A stretch of DNA of 64,000 bases from an uncultured Porphyromonadaceae bacterium (GTDB taxonomy: Bacteria > Bacteroidota > Bacteroidia > Bacteroidales > Muribaculaceae): positions 1-64,000 of the forward strand of contig CABUVO010000021.1 of the NCBI GenBank assembly GCA_902495075.1, read 5' to 3'. The first letter of the stretch is position 1. The number at the start of each line of letters is the position of its first letter. Below the pieces are notes generated by a model. That model was not told the DNA's origin. It ran no database searches and saw only the letters and a program-made list of their open reading frames with translations. Positions 35,033 to 43,685 of the stretch are shown here, one piece after another. Both the position numbers and the translations under genes were made by a program.

Positions 35033-36247
35033 TCAAAACATAGCCGCCACGCGCTTCAGCGCGGCAATAAAGATATCAGCCTCCTCTTGTGTGTTGTATG
35101 CCGCAAAGGAGGCTCTTACTGTACCCGGAATGCCAAATCTCTCCATAAGGGGCTGAGCACAGTGATGACCTGTGCGGACTGCCACCCCGAGTTTATCAAG
35201 CAAGAGGCCAATATCATAGTTATGGACATCTCCGACATTAAATGAAATCACGGCTGCTTTTTCGGGTGCCTCCCCATATATCTTGATACCAGGAATTTCA
35301 AGCAAACGATGGGTAGTATATCTAAGCAATTCCTCTTCGTGCGTACGAATGCTGTCAAGTCCTGTTTCATTAAGAAAATCAAGAGCCTTGGAGAAAGCCG
35401 CAATATCTATGAAGTCAGGCGTTCCTGCCTCAAATTTAAAGGGAAGGTCAGCAAATGTGGTACCTTTGAAACTTACATGCTTTATCATCTCCCCGCCTCC
35501 TTGATATGGCGGCATGGATTCAAGAAGTGACCGTCGACCATAGAGAACACCTACACCTGTTGGTCCATACATCTTATGGGATGAGAATGCATAAAAATCG
35601 CAATCAAGGTCATTAACGTCTATCTTAAAATGGGGTGACGCCTGCGCTCCGTCAACCATTGCGGGAACGCCATGCTCATGAGCAATCCGAATCATCTCTT
35701 TTACGGGATTCACTGTGCCGAGAACATTACTGATATGGGTAAATGTGGCAAGAACTGTGCGGTCGTTGAAATATGCCTTGTATTGCTCAAGATCAAGTTC
35801 ACCTTTATCGTTCACATCTACCACACGGAGCTTTATATCCTTGTGACGCTGAAGAAGCTGCCAAGGAACGATGTTGGCATGATGCTCCATTACGGTGAGG
35901 ATAATTTCGTCGCCGTCTCGAAAACGATCTCCGAAAGATGAAGCTACAAGGTTTATACCCTCCGTTGTGCCACGTGTAAAGATGACTTCTTCGATGCTTT
36001 CGGCATTTATATAATCCTTGACTTTGCGGCGCGTTTGTTCCTGAAGGTCGGTAGCTTCCTGCGACAACGTATGCACACCCCGATGCACATTAGCTTTTGT
36101 ATGCTCATAAAGCGAAGTTATGTTGTCAACAACCAATGCCGGTGTCTGAGAAGTCGCCGTGTTATCGAGATATATAAGCCTTTTCCCTCCAACTGTTCTC
36201 TGAAGAATAGGAAACTGCTCTCTGATTCTTTCTATATCAAAACTCAT
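35033..36247 (-). CDS. sufS: Cysteine desulfurase SufS
   Basis: A 404-residue group II cysteine desulfurase that moves sulfur from cysteine into Fe-S cluster assembly. The PLP lysine is Lys225 (SSHKMYGPTG) and the active-site cysteine is Cys363 (RTGHHCAQPL). It is the last gene of sufC-sufD-sufS, 41 nt after sufD. No SufE gene is seen in the window. Confidence 0.95.
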   Translation of the reverse strand: MSFDIERIREQFPILQRTVGGKRLIYLDNTATSQTPALVVDNITSLYEHTKANVHRGVHTLSQEATDLQEQTRRKVKDYINAESIEEVIFTRGTTEGINLVASSFGDRFRDGDEIILTVMEHHANIVPWQLLQRHKDIKLRVVDVNDKGELDLEQYKAYFNDRTVLATFTHISNVLGTVNPVKEMIRIAHEHGVPAMVDGAQASPHFKIDVNDLDCDFYAFSSHKMYGPTGVGVLYGRRSLLESMPPYQGGGEMIKHVSFKGTTFADLPFKFEAGTPDFIDIAAFSKALDFLNETGLDSIRTHEEELLRYTTHRLLEIPGIKIYGEAPEKAAVISFNVGDVHNYDIGLLLDKLGVAVRTGHHCAQPLMERFGIPGTVRASFAAYNTQEEADIFIAALKRVAAMF

Positions 36248-36288
36248 ATCAATTATACTTACGTCACAGGGCTATCAATCATTACTGC

Positions 36289-37641
36289 TTATTTACCGCA
36301 ACGGGAACACGACGCACATGCCGAACTCTCGCCGGCAAACCTACGTTCCGTCATTAGGCGCAACCGATCGCGCAATGCCTCAACGCGGATACGGTCAATG
36401 ATGTCAGCCATGAATGCCTGTTTAAGCAGAAGGCGAGCCGTAGCCTCATCAAGACCGCGAGTACGCATATAAAACATCTGCATCTCATTGAGCTGACCAA
36501 TGGCTGTGCCATGCGAACACTTCACATCATCATTGTATATCTCAAGCTCCGGTCTACTTGTCATCTGGGCTTCATTACTCCCCACAAGGTTGCGGTTAGA
36601 CTGATATGCCTCGGTTTTCACGGCGCCGGGAGCAACATAAATTCTTCCCGTGAAAGCACCCTTGGCTTCATCATCAAGTGTGAATTTAAACAGTTCGTTG
36701 GATACGCAACGCGGTGATGAATGGTCAATACGCGAATAGGTCGAGACTTTTCTATGCGCATCCTCTATGCCCATGCCATAGAGATGGAGCTCGGCATCCT
36801 CTCCGTTGAAAGACGTATAGTATTCGTTACGGGTTGTGCCATTGAACAAAGTCAGACCATCTATAGAGACATGACTCCCCGCGTCTTGACAAAGATACAA
36901 TGCAGATGCACGCGAAGTTTTCTCCGTTGATTCCTCAAGGTTGTAATAATCAAACGAAGCGTTATTGCCCACATGTATTTCCACTGTCTCAAGAGAAAGG
37001 AATTTAAGATCCGGATTCTGCGTATGGTCGCACACAAGAAGTGTTGCTTCGGCATCTTCTTCAACAATTATCAGCAGACGACGCACAGCCATCAGCGGCA
37101 TGCCGTTCTCAAGTATGTTTACAAGTTGAATAGGCTTCTCAACTTTCACTCCTTTCTTCACACGCAGATAGAAGCCATCTTGCGCAAGGAGAGTATTAAG
37201 AGCAACAATAGGATTCTTAAGATCAGCTAATTTACCATAATATTCTGCAATCTGCCCGGGATGATCAGCAGCAAACTTTCTCAGACTCCCAACTTCCACC
37301 CCTTCAGGAATAGATTCAAAAGCACCTGCTGTAGCAGCAAAAGTATCATTGACAAGCATGAAAAGTGAAGTGGAAAGCATAGGCACATCGCAGCGAAACG
37401 TTGCCTGAGGATTAACGTCGATATCAAGTTTTGCAATGTTCAGTCCATAATCTGGAGCAAACATCTCCTCCAAATCGCAGTTCTCATAGTTGTCGGCACC
37501 CTCTTTAGGCAACTTCATATCTTTGAGCATCTGTAATGCAGCTGATCGCACCGCATTAAGCGGAGCGGCTCCGTTGGCATCTATAAGATCATGATGCTTG
37601 TCAAATAGATCAAGATATTGTTTTAGCGCGCTCATAGTCAT
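36289..37641 (-). CDS. sufD: Fe-S cluster assembly protein SufD
   Basis: A 450-residue SufB/SufD beta-helix scaffold subunit. The start overlaps the sufC stop by 4 nt (ATGA). The C-terminal FADNE-like helical part includes SHGTAIGQLNEMQMFYMRTRGLDEATARLLL (read in parts). An unusual Cys-rich tail, CASCSRCGK, ends the protein. In SufBC2D complexes SufD pairs with SufB; sufB itself is not next to this operon. Confidence 0.92.
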   Translation of the reverse strand: MTMSALKQYLDLFDKHHDLIDANGAAPLNAVRSAALQMLKDMKLPKEGADNYENCDLEEMFAPDYGLNIAKLDIDVNPQATFRCDVPMLSTSLFMLVNDTFAATAGAFESIPEGVEVGSLRKFAADHPGQIAEYYGKLADLKNPIVALNTLLAQDGFYLRVKKGVKVEKPIQLVNILENGMPLMAVRRLLIIVEEDAEATLLVCDHTQNPDLKFLSLETVEIHVGNNASFDYYNLEESTEKTSRASALYLCQDAGSHVSIDGLTLFNGTTRNEYYTSFNGEDAELHLYGMGIEDAHRKVSTYSRIDHSSPRCVSNELFKFTLDDEAKGAFTGRIYVAPGAVKTEAYQSNRNLVGSNEAQMTSRPELEIYNDDVKCSHGTAIGQLNEMQMFYMRTRGLDEATARLLLKQAFMADIIDRIRVEALRDRLRLMTERRFAGESSACASCSRCGK

Positions 37642-38393
37642 TGATTGTCAACTTCCTCCTTAATCCAGTCGTAACCACGCTTCTCAATTTCGAGAGCGAG
37701 TTCCGGACCGCCTGATTTCACAATTCTTCCCTTATAAAGGACATGGATAAATTCCGGTTTTAGATAATCGAGAAGCCGCTGATAGTGGGTAATAACAATA
37801 GTTGCGTTATTTTCGCTTTTGAGTTTGTTCACACCTTCAGCGACAACACGAAGCGCATCGACATCAAGTCCGGAGTCTGTTTCGTCAAGAATAGACAGCT
37901 TTGGTTCAAGAACTGCCATCTGGAAGATTTCATTGCGTTTCTTCTCACCTCCGGAAAAACCTTCGTTCACAGAACGTGAAGCAAGTTTATTATCAAGCTC
38001 AACAACAGCGCGCTTCTCACGCATCATTTTCAGGAAATCTGTAGCACTCATCGGAGGCTCATGGAAATACTCACGTTTGGCATTGACTGCCGCGCGCATG
38101 AAATTCACCATAGACACCCCCGGAATCTCAACCGGATACTGAAATCCGAGAAACAATCCTTCATGGCTGCGTATCTCCGGAGGCATCGCAAGAAGGTCTT
38201 TGCCATTGAACTCTGCAGAACCTTCTGTGACCTCATATGCCGGATTCCCGGCAAGCACCATTGACAGAGTGGATTTACCACTACCATTGGGTCCCATGAT
38301 AGCATGCACCTCACCGGGACGTATCTCGAGATTCACACCTTTGAGAATCTCTTTACCATTTATCTGAGCGTGTAAGTCTTTGACTTTTAACAT
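37638..38393 (-). CDS. sufC: Fe-S cluster assembly ATPase SufC
   Basis: A 251-residue ABC-type ATPase of the SUF system. Walker A is GPNGSGKST, the signature is FSGGEKKRNE, and Walker B reads LSILDETDSGLDVDAL. It powers the SufBC2D scaffold. It is the first gene of the operon, with 262 bp of non-coding DNA before the divergent helicase. No sufB-like reading frame is present there. Confidence 0.95.
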   Translation of the reverse strand: MLKVKDLHAQINGKEILKGVNLEIRPGEVHAIMGPNGSGKSTLSMVLAGNPAYEVTEGSAEFNGKDLLAMPPEIRSHEGLFLGFQYPVEIPGVSMVNFMRAAVNAKREYFHEPPMSATDFLKMMREKRAVVELDNKLASRSVNEGFSGGEKKRNEIFQMAVLEPKLSILDETDSGLDVDALRVVAEGVNKLKSENNATIVITHYQRLLDYLKPEFIHVLYKGRIVKSGGPELALEIEKRGYDWIKEEVDNQ

Positions 38394-38655
38394 ATCTTGA
38401 AAGTTGCTTAAAGCTTATCCATTAATTTCTATCGAATATACATCGAGTGATTTTCGAAGAAATGACTGAAACCTGTCATCTCCTCGGATTTCAAATTGTA
38501 AAATTACAAATTATCCCTCACATATAAAACAATTACCTCCCCATTTTGCTCACACTCCCTTTCTATCTCGAATTAAAAGAAAATACGAGTAATGATGGAA
38601 TCTTGTCAGAATTTTTTCGTAACTTAGAAGACTCAAACATTGAAATGATTTATCG

Positions 38656-40953
38656 ATGAATTATTTGGAAGAAGAGGATCTGGGCTATGGCGTTGCCGCC
38701 GAACCTGAGACCGTGATGCAGATAAACCGAGAACTTGACCTCGCGCGCCGTATCGTCGAGGAAACCGGCGCCAATCTTTTCCTAACCGGAAAAGCCGGCA
38801 CTGGAAAAACTACTTTCCTTCGCCGTCTGCGCGAATCATCACGCAAACGTATGGTCGTTCTCGCCCCTACCGGCGTGGCGGCAATCAATGCAGGGGGCAT
38901 GACCATGCATTCTTTCTTTCAACTTCCTTTCTCCCCTTTCATTCCGGGTCGCGGATTCCTTGGCGAAGAGAAACGGTTCTACCGCATGAGCAAAGAAAAA
39001 CGCCGTCTGATAGCCAGCCTCGACCTGATAGTCATCGATGAGATTTCAATGGTGCGTCCAGATACACTTGATGGTGTTGACAGATTGCTGCGACGCTTGA
39101 GAGGTATCGACCGTCCGTTTGGCGGTATCCAACTGCTGCTGATCGGCGACCTTCGCCAGCTTGCGCCGGTGGTACGTCAGGATGAATGGGAAATGCTTCG
39201 CGATTTTTATTCGTCGCCATATTTCTTTGAGAGCCATAGCCTTCGTGAAGCCGGTTTCCTGACTGTTGAACTAAAAACCATCTACCGTCAGCAGGATCCG
39301 GAGTTTATTTCTTTGCTAAATGCCGTGCGCGATGGGAACGCAGACAGAGAGGTATTAAACCGGTTGAACATGATGTGTCGTCCGGCTGAACCGGAAGAAC
39401 AAGATCTCACAATTCGCCTTACCACCCACAACCGCATCGCTGATGAAACCAATGCCCGCCATCTTGCCATGCTCACAGGCGATGCTGCAGTGTTTGAGGC
39501 AAAGATAAAAGGGAAGTTTCCGGAATCATCATACCCTGCCGACAAATACCTCACTCTAAAGGTAGGTGCCAGAGTAATGTTTATCAAGAATGATTCGGGA
39601 TTCGAACGCCGCTATTATAACGGACTTATAGGCACGGTGACAGGCATCGGAGAAAATTCCGTTTATGTGCTTCCGGATGATGATGACTACGATGCAATTG
39701 AAGTAGGATATGCAGAATGGGAAAACACAAGTTACAGGGTTGATGACGACACCAAAGAGATTGCCCAGCAGATCGATGGAGTCTTCGCCCAGATACCGCT
39801 GCGTCTCGCGTGGGCGATAACAATACACAAAAGTCAGGGACTCACTTTCGATCGTGCGGTAATAGACGCTGAGCAGTCTTTTGCCCCCGGACAGCTCTAC
39901 GTAGCGTTAAGTCGTTGCCGCTCGCTCGAAGGAATGCGTCTGGAAACGCGCCTGTCGCAACATGCAGTGATCGTGGATAATGATGTTAATTCTTTTATTG
40001 ACAATTCACGTAAGTCGGCACCGGATGAAACGCAGCTCAACCAATTGCGTGATGAGTATTTTCGCAGTCTCCTCGCCGAGCTATTTGATTTCAACGCGTT
40101 GGGAATAAAGCTACGCGACTTTACGCGTGTTGTCACCGAATATGTGGCACCCATCTATCCCCAATTGTTTGATTCCTACCGTAGCGTCACCCAACAATTT
40201 TCTGAAAAGATAGAGAATGTTGGCAATAAATTTATTTCAATCTATGCCTCCGGCCGCATAGATTCGGATGCCACTGCTGCCAACAATGCTTTTTTAGAGA
40301 AAATAAGCAATGGATGTCTCTATTTCCTCGATCAACTTGCTCCAATCTGCAAAGTGCTCAACGAGACACCTATGGAACTTGACAATGCTGCATATCAGCA
40401 ACGTCTTTTCACGGCTGCCGATCTCCTATGGTTTGAAATGAACATGAAGAAGACCATACTCAAAGGTCTTACGCAAGAGAATTTCAGCCCCGCAACCTAC
40501 ATGAAATACAAAGCCCACGCTGTGCTTGAGGATATGGATGCAACGGTTTCTTCAACTAAAACACCGAGAAGGAGAGCCACAAAAGAGAAAGACTCCACAT
40601 CCGGCGACTCCGCAGCAAAGAAACCCAAAGAGAAAAAAGAGAAGAAGCCCAAAGGCTACTCACAGCGCGTAACGCTGCAAATGTTTCGCGATGGCAAAAC
40701 CATCGAAGAGATCGCGGCTGCCCGCGATCTCACACCAGGCACTATCGCAAGCCATCTCGCCGAGATGGTGCGTCTTGGCGAAATCAAGTTGGAAGATGTA
40801 TTACCCGAAAGTATGCTGGATATGATAGAGGAAGCAGTCTCTCAGCTACGCAGCGAAGGAAGTTCCATCACCTACACCAACCTTCGCACACACCTCGCCG
40901 ATTCGCTCCCACTCCACTACATCTCCCTCTACTCTCATTCCCAACATATTTAG
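38656..40953 (+). CDS. PIF1-like superfamily 1 helicase with C-terminal HTH domain
   Basis: A 765-residue AAA/SF1B helicase. Walker A is GKAGTGKT (45-52), followed by the PIF1 motif APTGVAAINAGGMTMHSFF, a Walker B LIVIDEISMV and the RQLAPVV stretch. The final helicase motif AITIHKSQGLTFDRAV is PIF1/RecD-like. After about residue 470 come a helical region, a Lys/Glu/Ser/Pro-rich linker (about 635-670) and a C-terminal helix-turn-helix (IEEIAAARDLTPGTIASHL) of the HTH_40 kind seen in RecQ. It probably unwinds G-rich or structured DNA during replication or repair. The gene stands alone. Confidence 0.9.
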   Translation: MNYLEEEDLGYGVAAEPETVMQINRELDLARRIVEETGANLFLTGKAGTGKTTFLRRLRESSRKRMVVLAPTGVAAINAGGMTMHSFFQLPFSPFIPGRGFLGEEKRFYRMSKEKRRLIASLDLIVIDEISMVRPDTLDGVDRLLRRLRGIDRPFGGIQLLLIGDLRQLAPVVRQDEWEMLRDFYSSPYFFESHSLREAGFLTVELKTIYRQQDPEFISLLNAVRDGNADREVLNRLNMMCRPAEPEEQDLTIRLTTHNRIADETNARHLAMLTGDAAVFEAKIKGKFPESSYPADKYLTLKVGARVMFIKNDSGFERRYYNGLIGTVTGIGENSVYVLPDDDDYDAIEVGYAEWENTSYRVDDDTKEIAQQIDGVFAQIPLRLAWAITIHKSQGLTFDRAVIDAEQSFAPGQLYVALSRCRSLEGMRLETRLSQHAVIVDNDVNSFIDNSRKSAPDETQLNQLRDEYFRSLLAELFDFNALGIKLRDFTRVVTEYVAPIYPQLFDSYRSVTQQFSEKIENVGNKFISIYASGRIDSDATAANNAFLEKISNGCLYFLDQLAPICKVLNETPMELDNAAYQQRLFTAADLLWFEMNMKKTILKGLTQENFSPATYMKYKAHAVLEDMDATVSSTKTPRRRATKEKDSTSGDSAAKKPKEKKEKKPKGYSQRVTLQMFRDGKTIEEIAAARDLTPGTIASHLAEMVRLGEIKLEDVLPESMLDMIEEAVSQLRSEGSSITYTNLRTHLADSLPLHYISLYSHSQHI

Positions 40954-41036
40954 TTTGTTATTTGAATCTAAAAGAGCCACGAAAGTCATCCGTCCCCAAT
41001 TGTCTTTCTTCTATTTAAAGTTATAATGACATAAAA

Positions 41037-41078
41037 CAACCCCATTCAGAATAATAGAAGTTTAACTGAATGGGGTTG
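41037..41078 (-). terminator. Intrinsic terminator of the BACON-like gene
   Basis: A perfect 13-bp stem, CAACCCCATTCAG (41037-41049) with its complement at 41066-41078, followed on the minus strand by TTTTAT. It lies 41 nt downstream of the minus-strand stop codon at 41119. On the plus strand it lies 83 nt after the helicase but has no T-tract. Confidence 0.75.
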
Positions 41079-41118
41079 CGAGTGTATTCTACATCGCGAA
41101 ATACATAAAAAGAGGCTA

Positions 41119-42798
41119 TTATTTCATTATCTTACTCACTTTTCTTACACCTTTCGCATCTGTTTCAACTTTCATGAAAAGTCCCTGCTGAGGCATCTCA
41201 TTAAGTTTACGACCGGAAATGTCAAAATATTCAGTTTCAACAATCACTGCATCTTCAGTTAGATCACTTACCAACGATGATTCAGACTGTTTAATCTTCA
41301 ATACATAATTCATGGCAGGTCCGGTGATGGTAATATTACCTTCCCGCGGATTATCTGATGCTCCTACGCTTACTGTCAGGCCATTATCCACCTCATTGTC
41401 TTTTGCCGGAGATGTGGAGAAATCAATCCATTCCGCATCCTTGGTTATCTTTACGTTAGGATCGTTAAATGAATAATATGTGTTGAAAGTCAAAGTCTGT
41501 GAACCTCCTTCGAGAGGAAGAGAAACCTCCTTAATTCCATCTTTTTCAAATATCCACGCGAAATCACCATCTACCATCCATAGGAAATCACAAGCAGCAA
41601 GTTTTTTCGTGCTTCCTCTACCTTCATCATATATCTTGGAGTCATAATAATAGCCCTCTTCTTCCGAGCCATTCTCATCCCACGATAGTAAGACACCGCA
41701 ATTATGAGCCCATGGACACTCTCCGTCTCCTTCCCACACTGTTCCGGACCCCAATATTGGTTGCAATTTAGTAAAGGATCCCTCTGCGTCAAAACCTTCA
41801 AGAACAGCGACAAACGCACAATCTATAGTTATCGGCACTACTGAGCTTGCTCCAGGACGCACAAGATCAAACAATAACGATTTATCTGAACCAGGAGATA
41901 CAATTCGCTTCCCTGACGCGATAATTTCATCCGTTGGTTTTCCATCTTCGCCTATTTTATACAGCGTCATGGTCAGTTCTGTTTCCTTCAATGCGGTGTA
42001 TTCTATCCAACCCCATATCTTAGTGATTGCATAAGGGGCATCTGGAGTATGGAAAACATTATAGAATCCTTTCATCTTAAGATCTTTCTTCTCCGGCAGG
42101 ACAGGAGTCCATCTCGTAACAGAATAGGGATCTTTTGCAGTTGGTGCATATTTCAGAGAACCGAAAGTTGTTGTTCTTTTTCCATTAACATCTCTATAAA
42201 GCATTTCAGAATATGGTGTCATACCGAAATCTAAAGTAGCTTCCATTGTCGTAATGGCACTCGGTCCCCCGAATCTATAGATAACATTCGGTGCATAGAC
42301 AATTTCAGCACCGGAAACTTCAGCAGTCAGAACAGGAGCACTCCACCATCCATTATTGAATGGATATGACACAACAAGTTCCTCGTCAGAAGATTTCACC
42401 AATTTTTCTCCTTGTCCCGGACCCTCTGGAGAATCATAAGTCCAGACAAAAGTATATTCACCCTTTTGCGCCGATGTATTTTTCCATGTTTGTGGTTTAT
42501 ACGCCGCCCCACGCCTTGTTATACGATTATAGTAACTAAGATTATACGTATAACCCATTGAAAAAAGATTGGATGGCTCACTATATTTAATCTCATCCGA
42601 ACTTTCAATGGCTCTCGTAGCATGTTTACGGTCTTCGATCCTGAATGGTTTGCCGCTTAGTTTTCCATCATTATGTTCTACGTGAGAATCTGATGCGCCC
42701 GACGCAATAAAATCGTTTACATCAGAGTTTACAGACTGTGCTGACACTCCTGTGAATAGGGCAGACATTGTTAAGAGGAATAGGAAATTTCTTTTCAT
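41119..42798 (-). CDS. Secreted protein with BACON-like domain and short C-terminal tail
   Basis: A 559-residue exported protein with a signal peptide (MKRNFLFLLTMSALFTGVSAQ). I do not recognise a family for the large middle part (about 60-420), which is rich in Tyr, Thr and Asp and looks beta-structured. Residues about 430-515 resemble a BACON domain (KDAEWIDFSTSPAK, then REGNITITG and YVLKIKQSE). The end (EYFDISGRKLNEMPQQG, then KVETD) resembles the short C-terminal domains of surface proteins in this family and may be a type IX sorting signal. It has its own terminator. Function is unknown. Confidence 0.8.
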   Translation of the reverse strand: MKRNFLFLLTMSALFTGVSAQSVNSDVNDFIASGASDSHVEHNDGKLSGKPFRIEDRKHATRAIESSDEIKYSEPSNLFSMGYTYNLSYYNRITRRGAAYKPQTWKNTSAQKGEYTFVWTYDSPEGPGQGEKLVKSSDEELVVSYPFNNGWWSAPVLTAEVSGAEIVYAPNVIYRFGGPSAITTMEATLDFGMTPYSEMLYRDVNGKRTTTFGSLKYAPTAKDPYSVTRWTPVLPEKKDLKMKGFYNVFHTPDAPYAITKIWGWIEYTALKETELTMTLYKIGEDGKPTDEIIASGKRIVSPGSDKSLLFDLVRPGASSVVPITIDCAFVAVLEGFDAEGSFTKLQPILGSGTVWEGDGECPWAHNCGVLLSWDENGSEEEGYYYDSKIYDEGRGSTKKLAACDFLWMVDGDFAWIFEKDGIKEVSLPLEGGSQTLTFNTYYSFNDPNVKITKDAEWIDFSTSPAKDNEVDNGLTVSVGASDNPREGNITITGPAMNYVLKIKQSESSLVSDLTEDAVIVETEYFDISGRKLNEMPQQGLFMKVETDAKGVRKVSKIMK

Positions 42799-42934
42799 AA
42801 TTCTTGATTTTTATGGATAATTAACCTATAATGATAGCCTCAATAAGGAATCGTTGTAAAATTACCATAATAAAATTCGCAAAACATTAACTTATGTTAA
42901 GAAATGAATCAAAATTGGCATGTCTGAAAATTTT

Positions 42935-42996
42935 GTATCAAACGGAACCTCAGATCGTAGCTGCTGTTGCTCGCAACTGCAGCTACGTCTTGATAC
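42935..42996. repeat. Nested inverted repeat upstream of the BACON-like gene
   Basis: Outer arms GTATCAA (42935-42941) and TTGATAC (42990-42996) enclose a 32-nt hairpin (42956-42987) with stem CGTAGCTGC/GCAGCTACG, a T-T mismatch, GTTG/CAAC and a CTCG loop. There is no T-tract on either strand, so it looks like a REP-like element rather than a terminator. Confidence 0.75.
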
Positions 42997-43020
42997 TCAC
43001 ATTAGAGGCGCGCCAATTCA

Positions 43021-43050
43021 CTTTTACCTTTTACCTATAACTTTTCACCC
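43021..43050. repeat. Heptamer tract CTTTTAC/CTATAAC
   Basis: Four 7-nt units (CTTTTAC, CTTTTAC, CTATAAC, TTTTCAC) downstream of the Crp-type gene. The same units occur at 52575-52634. Confidence 0.7.
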
Positions 43051-43069
43051 TATCGGGATTCATTAAAAG

Positions 43070-43669
43070 CTATTTATGTCGATTATTCTCTCTCAGAATT
43101 TCACTTTTCACTCTACTGAGATGAACCTCTGTGACTCCAAGATATGAAGCTAAATGCTTAGACGATACCTTGAGTATGATTTCTGGCCAGCCCTCTATGA
43201 GTTGACGCAACCTCTCTTTAGCATCACCCGATATAAGACAGTTTTTCAATTCCGCATGATAAAGTTGGTTTTGGTTTGCCTCCATCACCCAGATTGCAAA
43301 TTCATGATATTTCTCAATCATCATTCTGAACACATTCCCTGGCACTCTGACCACTTGTGAAGGAACACATGCTTCAAACCGATAGTAAGAGGGTTCATTA
43401 CCATAAAAACAATGAAACGAGATAAGAAGTGTTCCCGGGAGTCCGAAGCCTGCCGTACGTTCGGAAGTTTTGTCCATGAAAGTGCCACGTATAAGACCAT
43501 CTTTTACAAAATATACATCCGGATCATACTCCCCGGCATCTATCATTGCTTCTTTACGTTTTAAATTCCTGATTGTTGAATATGAAAACAACTCATTCCA
43601 TATACTGTCTGAAATCCTAATCTTGGCTTCTTCGGAAATCAAATCTATCAGACTTGCAATATTTTTCAT
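43070..43669 (-). CDS. Crp/Fnr family transcriptional regulator
   Basis: A 199-residue regulator. The start at 43669 (MKNIASLIDLISEE) is chosen; a longer reading would overlap the neuC-type gene in another frame. An N-terminal cyclic-nucleotide-binding-like barrel (about 20-130; DAGEYDPDVYFVKDGLIRG) leads to a C-terminal helix-turn-helix (LASYLGVTEVHLSRVKSEI). There are no cysteine clusters of the Fnr type, and the ligand is unknown. It lies 16 nt downstream of the nonulosonic acid genes on the same strand and may be co-transcribed with them. Confidence 0.88.
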   Translation of the reverse strand: MKNIASLIDLISEEAKIRISDSIWNELFSYSTIRNLKRKEAMIDAGEYDPDVYFVKDGLIRGTFMDKTSERTAGFGLPGTLLISFHCFYGNEPSYYRFEACVPSQVVRVPGNVFRMMIEKYHEFAIWVMEANQNQLYHAELKNCLISGDAKERLRQLIEGWPEIILKVSSKHLASYLGVTEVHLSRVKSEILRENNRHK

Positions 43670-43685
43670 AGCAAATAACTTTATA

